Positions 20,040 to 25,279 of a DNA stretch of 25,279 nucleotides are shown here, piece by piece (positions within the stretch are counted from its first letter, which is position 1; every line of letters begins with the position of its first letter). A program made the translations under genes and the position numbers. This stretch comes from Gnetum montanum (lineage: Eukaryota > Streptophyta > Gnetopsida > Gnetales > Gnetaceae). Under the pieces are notes generated by a model. It was given only the letters and a program-made list of their open reading frames with translations, did not search any database and was not told where the DNA came from. The stretch is from assembly GCA_015680685.1 (NCBI GenBank), contig MNCI01007639.1:525085-550363 (forward strand), given 5' to 3'.

Positions 20040-22777
20040 AAAAATTCTTAGGTTAAAGATAGTGGATGCTTAAGTCACATGACATCATATAAGTCTCACC
20101 TTCTTCAATACAAGTCAAAAAAGAATAGTAGCATAAAAATAGATGGTAACCCCATTAACATAGAAGAAGATAGAAACTACATTATCAAATAACCAAACAA
20201 CAAGGTCATAGCCATCACTGATGAATTCTATATACCAAATCTCTTAAATCCTTTTATCTCAATAGGAAAAATTTTCAAGAAAGGAACCAAAATCAACTTC
20301 AAGGATGATAGATGCATTATTAAAAAGAAAAATAAAGAAGACATTAAAATAAAAGCTTTCAACAACTGAATCTATTGCATAAATTGAAGTCACTTTGATT
20401 TGAGAGGAAACCTCATCCAAGAGAATAACTAAACGATCATTCAAGTTACTACTTCAGAAAAAGGAACACACAAAGATCTATATCAAAGCATTTTCAAGTC
20501 TCAAACAATAAATGAAGAAGAAACTAAAATTTGACACAAAAGATTAGGACACACCTCTTACAAAAAACTAGGAAAAAATAACAAAGTAAAAGAAAGTAGT
20601 AGAAATATAAATTAGAGATACTCCCAAGGAAAAATGTAAAACATGCATTCAAGGAAAGCAAATAAATAGTGCTCACACAACAACTATGCAAATAAAAGAA
20701 AGTCCTCTTGGTCTTCTCTACATGAATCTCGTTAGGCCTATGTCTATCACCTCTATAGGAGGAGCTAATTATATACTTGTCATGGTAAATGATTTCTCAA
20801 GATATAGTTGGACATACAACATAAAGAACAATACTAAGACAATAATGAAATTCAAAGACTTCTACATTATCATGAAAAACACTATGAGCCTGTTCACAAA
20901 AGCCATCAAGTCAGATAAAGGGCAAGAGCTCATCAATCAAGAATATAAAAATTTTTATACATATCAAGGCATTTTTCATCAAACCACATGTGGATATAGT
21001 CCATAATAAAATGGCATTATATAAAGGAAAAATAGAACCTTGCAAGACATGGTGACATGTCTTCTTGAAAATTCTTAAATTTCTAATAATTTTTGGAGCA
21101 TGGTCATGAATGTAGTAACCTACATCACCAATAGAATAATTATTAGCAACAATAAAGAAAATTCCCTCTATGAACTCTTATATAGAAAACCTCCAAATAT
21201 AAAACACATAAGAACCCTTGGATGTCATTCTTCTATCAAATTTTTGAAATAATTCATAGATAAATTGGATAGTAGAAGAAAGAAATGCATTTTCCTAAGA
21301 TATGACACTAAGACAAGTGGATACACTTTCTATGATCCCATAGAGAAAAAATGGCATTCATCTAGAGATGTGGTTTTTATGAAAAATAAATTTGGCATAA
21401 AATATTTTTAGAATTTAAATGAAAGGACAAAATTACAAAACAATCCCAAACTATGGGTACAAAAGAATTTACCCTTGAGAACAAATGTTCAACAATAACT
21501 TTGAGAGAATAAAAATTAGATCTAATGTCATAAACAAAATAGCATACTAAACTTTCTCTCTTAAACCAAAGAATGTAGAAGAATCCTTGAGAACAAATAC
21601 ATGAAAAAAATCTATGGATAGAGAATATGAAGCTATCAAAGGTAAGGAAGACAAATTCTACCAATTTAAAGAAAGTCTTATATGTCCTAAAACAAGCTCC
21701 AAAAGCTTGGTTCCATAGAATTAATGATTATCTCCTAAAAAAGGAAACTCATCTTGCATGTATAAACCAACAAAATACTATAAACATAATAACACAAACT
21801 TCATAATAACCTCTCTCTATGTAGATGATCTCATCACAACCACAATTGATGAAATTATAAAGCACTTCAAGACAAACATGAAGAATGAATTTGAAATTAA
21901 AGATCTAGGGAAGCTAAAGTATTTTTTCTAGAATACAAGTTACCCAAGACAAGGAGGGAATCAAAATTCATCAAACAAAATATGCAATAGCCATTTTAGA
22001 AAAGTACAAAATTAGCAAAGAAAAAAGCATCAATATTCCCCTTCCTCGAAACATAAATCTAAAGAACAAAGATAATAAAACAATAGTTGATTTCACATTG
22101 TACAAAAGTATGATTGAAGTACTAAGATTTTTTTATTGTACCAAAAAAAACCTGAAATTTTCCACCTCTATTTTGTCAAGATTCATGCAAAAATCTAGAT
22201 AATCTCATCTCAACACTATCATCCTTGTACTCAAATATGTAAAATGTATATAAAATCATGGAATTAGTTACACCAAAGTAAATGGATACTTTCATGCTTA
22301 TTCAAATGATGATTGGGGAGGAGATCACAATGATAGAAAATCTACATCAAGATCAATAATATTCCATGCAAATAGTATAATATATTCAAAGTAAATAAAA
22401 ACAAACATCCATCACTCTTTCAACTTATGAAGAAAAATTTATTACCATAATAGAATATACTCAACACATCTTGTGGCTAAAAAAATTCATGAATCATCTT
22501 GGTTTTTACATAAAACTCCTCATTAACTTATATTATGACAATAAATTTAGCCATAAAACTCTTAAATGAACATGTTCTTCACAAAAAATTTAAAGCATAT
22601 TGATATAAAATATTATTTTATCAAACAAGAAGTAAAAGAGGGAAAAATCAAATTAATACATATGAATATTAATAATTATTAGTAGACTTACTCATTAAAC
22701 CTCTGCTTCATTATAGGTATAAGAAACTTTACAACAATATAGGCATTAAGACAATAACAAGGAAGGAAGAAAAATAA
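20040..22777 (+). pseudogene. pol: Copia pol relic
   Basis: Protease: DSGC at 20058-20069 with LSHMTSY, catalytic D kept. GAG-pre-integrase: the W of WH..LGH is a stop (20532-20534), then HKRLGH. Integrase: LLYMNLVRPM, VNDFSRYSWTY, KSDKGQE, PxxNGII and RKNRTL, then GYTFYDPIEKKWHSSRDVVF. RT: LKQAPKAWF at about 21685, YVDD at 21818-21829, EFEIKDLGKLKYFF. RNase H: YSNDDWGGDHNDRKSTS at about 22300, and the closing VDLLIKPL. Stops and frameshifts recur in every domain. The integrase D is N at 20725-20727 and its E codon is a stop at 21022-21024. The RT N-terminal part is deleted near 21655. Confidence 0.93.
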
Positions 22778-22790
22778 AACATTGCACACT

Positions 22791-22800
22791 AAAGGAGGAA
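22791..22800 (+). other. Copia polypurine tract
   Basis: AAAGGAGGAA lies one base before the 3' LTR and 14 bases after the pol stop. Copia elements prime plus-strand DNA synthesis from such a tract. Confidence 0.8.
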
Positions 22801-23122
22801 CTATTAACAAGTAGTGTCCAATGCTCTACCCACATGAAGATAAATGTACATAAATTAAATTATTTTTATTTATATTTTAATTTATAAGTGGATGTAAATT
22901 ATTGTGGCTCGAACTCACCTTTATGTTGCACAAATTTCTTTATTTTCACAATGGGAAATGTCCTCTCAAGTTTCCCAAGTATGACCCTAGTCATTTTGTA
23001 TGAATTGTAAGGCCATACATGAATGAAATGACCGATTTTGAAGGAAATAAAATTGACATTCAATTTTCTTTGCAATTTTATAATTTTTCATATTTCTTTC
23101 TTCTTTCATGTACACATCTATT

Positions 23123-23127
23123 ACTAG
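23123..23127 (+). other. Target site duplication, left copy (ACTAG)
   Basis: ACTAG directly precedes the TG of the nested solo LTR. The same five bases follow its CA at 23946-23950. A 5-bp duplication is the usual product of LTR-retrotransposon integrase. Confidence 0.82.
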
Positions 23128-23945
23128 TGATGAGCAATGAGCAGTCCCTACACCCAACCATACAAATCACTAGCATTCACTAAGAGATCTAGTCAAATTT
23201 TGCAGACTTTAGCTTTCTAAGCATACTTGGTCTAAAAAGTGAATCTAACATATGTAATCATTGTTTTCTTAGTTTCACTTGTGAAGTGCAAATGTATGGT
23301 TAAGTGTAACTGAGGCATATGATTTTTATCATTTCATGTTTATTATTTAAATTGCCTAAGTGCTAGAAATAAAGTAATTAAATGTCCAATTAATCTAATA
23401 ACTAATAAATATTTTAACTAATCCTAACATAAGCATCCATTTCCATTTACAATACACATCCTAAACCATGTTGCAACATTACTAGGTTACCAAGCATTAA
23501 GCACTACTAGGATTACCAAATGTTAGTGTATGCTCAAAATGGTTGTACTTGTGTGCATTAATTAATAACTAATTATTTAATTAATTATATTCATTAAATT
23601 AAATTTCTCAAATAATAAATTTATTAAGTAAATATTAAGCTAATCCTAAATGTTGCAGGGTTTGTCAAGAAAGCTTTTCTTTATTGCCAATCACACCAAG
23701 GTGCTTAGGTACATCAATGTTCAAATAAAGATCTATACACTTCTCACTCCTACTGCAGGCACTTAGCAAATATTCTAACTGTCAAATGAACAAAATGCAA
23801 GAGCTTCACTAGGATACTAAATAATGGATGCCATAAATGTGGCTGGTGTGCACATTTATATAGGCAATAGGAGACACTATGTTAATGCATACACGTTAAT
23901 TGAGCAAACCATGCATTGACACAACCTAGCAACGACAACTCATCA
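23128..23945. mobile_element. Solo LTR nested in the copia 3' LTR
   Basis: This 818-bp block interrupts the LTR alignment exactly. It begins TGATGAG and ends CTCATCA, perfect 7-bp inverted termini with TG...CA. It is flanked on both sides by the 5-bp direct repeat ACTAG (23123-23127 and 23946-23950). The undisturbed 5' LTR has a single copy of the related CACTAATAT at this site. A TATA-like TTTATATAGG lies at about 23855, near the right end. There is no coding sequence. LTR-type ends, a 5-bp duplication and no internal region indicate a solo LTR left by recombination. A small non-autonomous element is the alternative. Its family is unknown. Confidence 0.82.
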
Positions 23946-24159
23946 ACTAGTATTAACTTCCATTCTTAATTATCAATTAACTATCATCAATCATTAGTGC
24001 AACTAAATTATCAGGCAACAACCATATTAAATGCATTATCAAGACTTCAATAACTCATTTTCTCATAGTCCAAAATTTTAGACATTCTAGAATTATCACA
24101 TCTAGAAGATCAAGAGTCAAAACTACATAAGTTAATAATTCAAGAAGACGTTTTTAATA

Positions 24160-25279
24160 AAATACACCTCAACACTCACAATACATGAAAGTGCTATTAG
24201 CTTTTGTTATGACACTATATTAAAGTTTGTTAATATTTATAACACAACTTCGGTGCCTCAGGATCTTTTGCAAGTAGATTCATTTTTCATAACTGGTAGT
24301 AATATTGATGCTATGGAAATATAAAATCATAGCTCTCTTCATAATGATGACACTTCTTTCATAATTCTTAGTAGTTCTAAATATCATAAGTCTTACTAAC
24401 TTGGATACATATGAATTTTTTTGTGATAAACAAAGTTACTTTGTAGTAATTTCATAACTTAATATTTGTTCCATATTTTAATAATTTATAATATCATCTT
24501 TGGTTTTTTTGTATCTTCAGGTTCTACCTTTGTCACATCCCCATTCCTAAATGATGTTTTTACATAATGAAGATGGTGTCTCTTCATAACAAGTATTATT
24601 ATTATCTTAATAAGATCTAAAAGGGTAGTTATAATTGAGACCTAAAATTGATCTCAATTTGTTGAAATTCACTATCCAAGTAACCTAGAGGATTTCAAGT
24701 TACCATATGTTAGCTTAGAAATGTCAATTCAACAAAATAGGCTAGTTTGGTCTTTTTAATTCTTGAAACCTCAACTTCATTTTTGAATCCTAAAACTATG
24801 TCCAACATGTAGTACTCAGTCGAGACGATTCCAATAGTACAAATTTTGTCTCGATTGAACTTATGGTTTGGGAGATATCAATATTTAAAGTTTCTCATTA
24901 TACGGGCATTAAAATAATATTAAATTATTAAAATTATTACTTTATTATTTCAACAAAAAAATGTCACAATTTTAGGGTTGGGAATCGCCATTTACCTATA
25001 CCAAACCCTTGCCCTGTCATTGACTGAACTACCACATCAACCGCCAAGGTAAGATGGAATAAAATAATAATTGAAATTTCAAAAAACCTTTTAAGTGGGA
25101 GGTTGTGGGTTCAAACCCCAACACCCTGAATTTTAAAAAAAAATTTAAAATGATTAAAAAATATATTATAATAATAATTTACTTTTAAAAATTATTTTTT
25201 TAATATTTTAAATTTTAAATTTTAAATTTTAAAAAATGCTTTTTAATTTATAAAAAAAGGAGGTTCAATTTAGAGCCCC
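24160..25279. other. AT-rich right flank without a gene
   Basis: No coding region is visible. A B-box-like GTGGGTTCAAACCCC lies at about 25106-25120 without a convincing A box. Long A/T runs occupy 25130-25255. Sequence from 24760 to 24900 (for example CAGTCGAGACGATTCC) has slightly more CpG than its surroundings but no recognised identity. Confidence 0.5.
25206..25233 (+). repeat. TTTTAAA microsatellite
   Basis: Four exact tandem copies of the heptamer TTTTAAA, inside a longer A/T-only stretch. Confidence 0.9.

Larger units (their letters stand above)
18518..24159 (+). mobile_element. Near-complete but dead Ty1/copia retrotransposon
   Basis: It has two related LTRs, a tRNA-Met-type primer binding site, gag, pol in the copia order (protease, integrase, RT, RNase H) and a purine tract. 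Without the nested solo LTR it measures about 4.8 kb, normal for plant copia. LTR identity looks like roughly three-quarters to four-fifths by eye, so the insertion is old. The 5-bp flanks (GACTA on the left, AAATA on the right) do not match clearly, so the target duplication has decayed or one end has moved. Confidence 0.93.
22802..24159 (+). repeat. Copia 3' LTR, split by a nested insertion
   Basis: It aligns to the 5' LTR from TATTAACAAGTAGTGTCC (canonical TG now TA) through CTCTACCCACATGAAG and GGCCATACATGAATGAAATG to CTATTACTAG at 23127. It resumes at about 23946 with ACTAGTATTAACTTCC and ends near TTTTTAATA at 24159, where the 5' copy has TTTTTAACA. A 10-15 base insertion relative to the 5' LTR lies near 24135. 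Without the nested element it is about 535 bp. Confidence 0.88.

Noticed and set aside
20259-20444. Minus-strand open frame within the copia region
   Set aside because: It lies opposite the protease/GAG-pre-integrase relic, whose motifs are clear on the plus strand, so it is a shadow.
21377-21664. 95-codon minus-strand open frame
   Set aside because: It lies opposite the copia integrase-RT linker; F/S-rich composition and no motif make it a shadow.
25095-25125. tRNA gene suggested by GTGGGTTCAAACCCC
   Set aside because: Only the T-arm/B-box-like motif is present; no cloverleaf, A box or acceptor stem can be formed from the flanks.

Overview
This window is plant nuclear DNA made almost entirely of old, broken transposable elements. 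I see no intact host gene, no rRNA or tRNA gene and no CRISPR array. It is AT-rich and CpG-poor, and it holds decayed Ty3/gypsy, Ty1/copia, LINE and SINE-like remains. That fits a large, heavily methylated seed-plant genome. A conifer is plausible, but the sequence does not prove it.

Layout. (1) 1-1100: a minus-strand promoter-like segment with a TATA box, resembling an LTR promoter and leader. (2) 2030-4790: a tandem array of about 190-205 bp units, each with a 23-bp imperfect palindrome. I place 12 well-phased cores and two degenerate ones. (3) 5698-9255: a plus-strand gypsy pol relic of the Tat type, with RT, RNase H, a second (archaeal-type) RNase H and integrase. A CpG-rich unrelated block (about 5961-6520) interrupts the RT. 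(4) 9256-11600: the probable 3' untranslated region and a candidate LTR, carrying one further relative of the palindrome unit in which the CpGs survive. (5) 11903-13029: minus-strand coding-like relics of unknown identity. (6) 13660-16530: SINE-like elements with A and B boxes in AT-rich spacer. (7) 17872-18189: a minus-strand LINE fragment with the zf-RVT domain. (8) 18518-24159: an almost complete but dead Ty1/copia element with both LTRs, PBS, gag, pol and polypurine tract. An 818-bp solo LTR with a perfect 5-bp target duplication is nested in its 3' LTR. (9) 24160-25279: AT-rich spacer with a B-box-like motif and a 7-bp microsatellite.

None of these elements is autonomous now. Both integrases have lost catalytic residues, all reading frames carry stops and frameshifts, and the copia RT lacks its N-terminal half. 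The least ordinary structure is the palindrome array. It lies on the same strand as a related unit downstream of the gypsy pol, and its variation looks largely like CpG decay in originally perfect palindromes.
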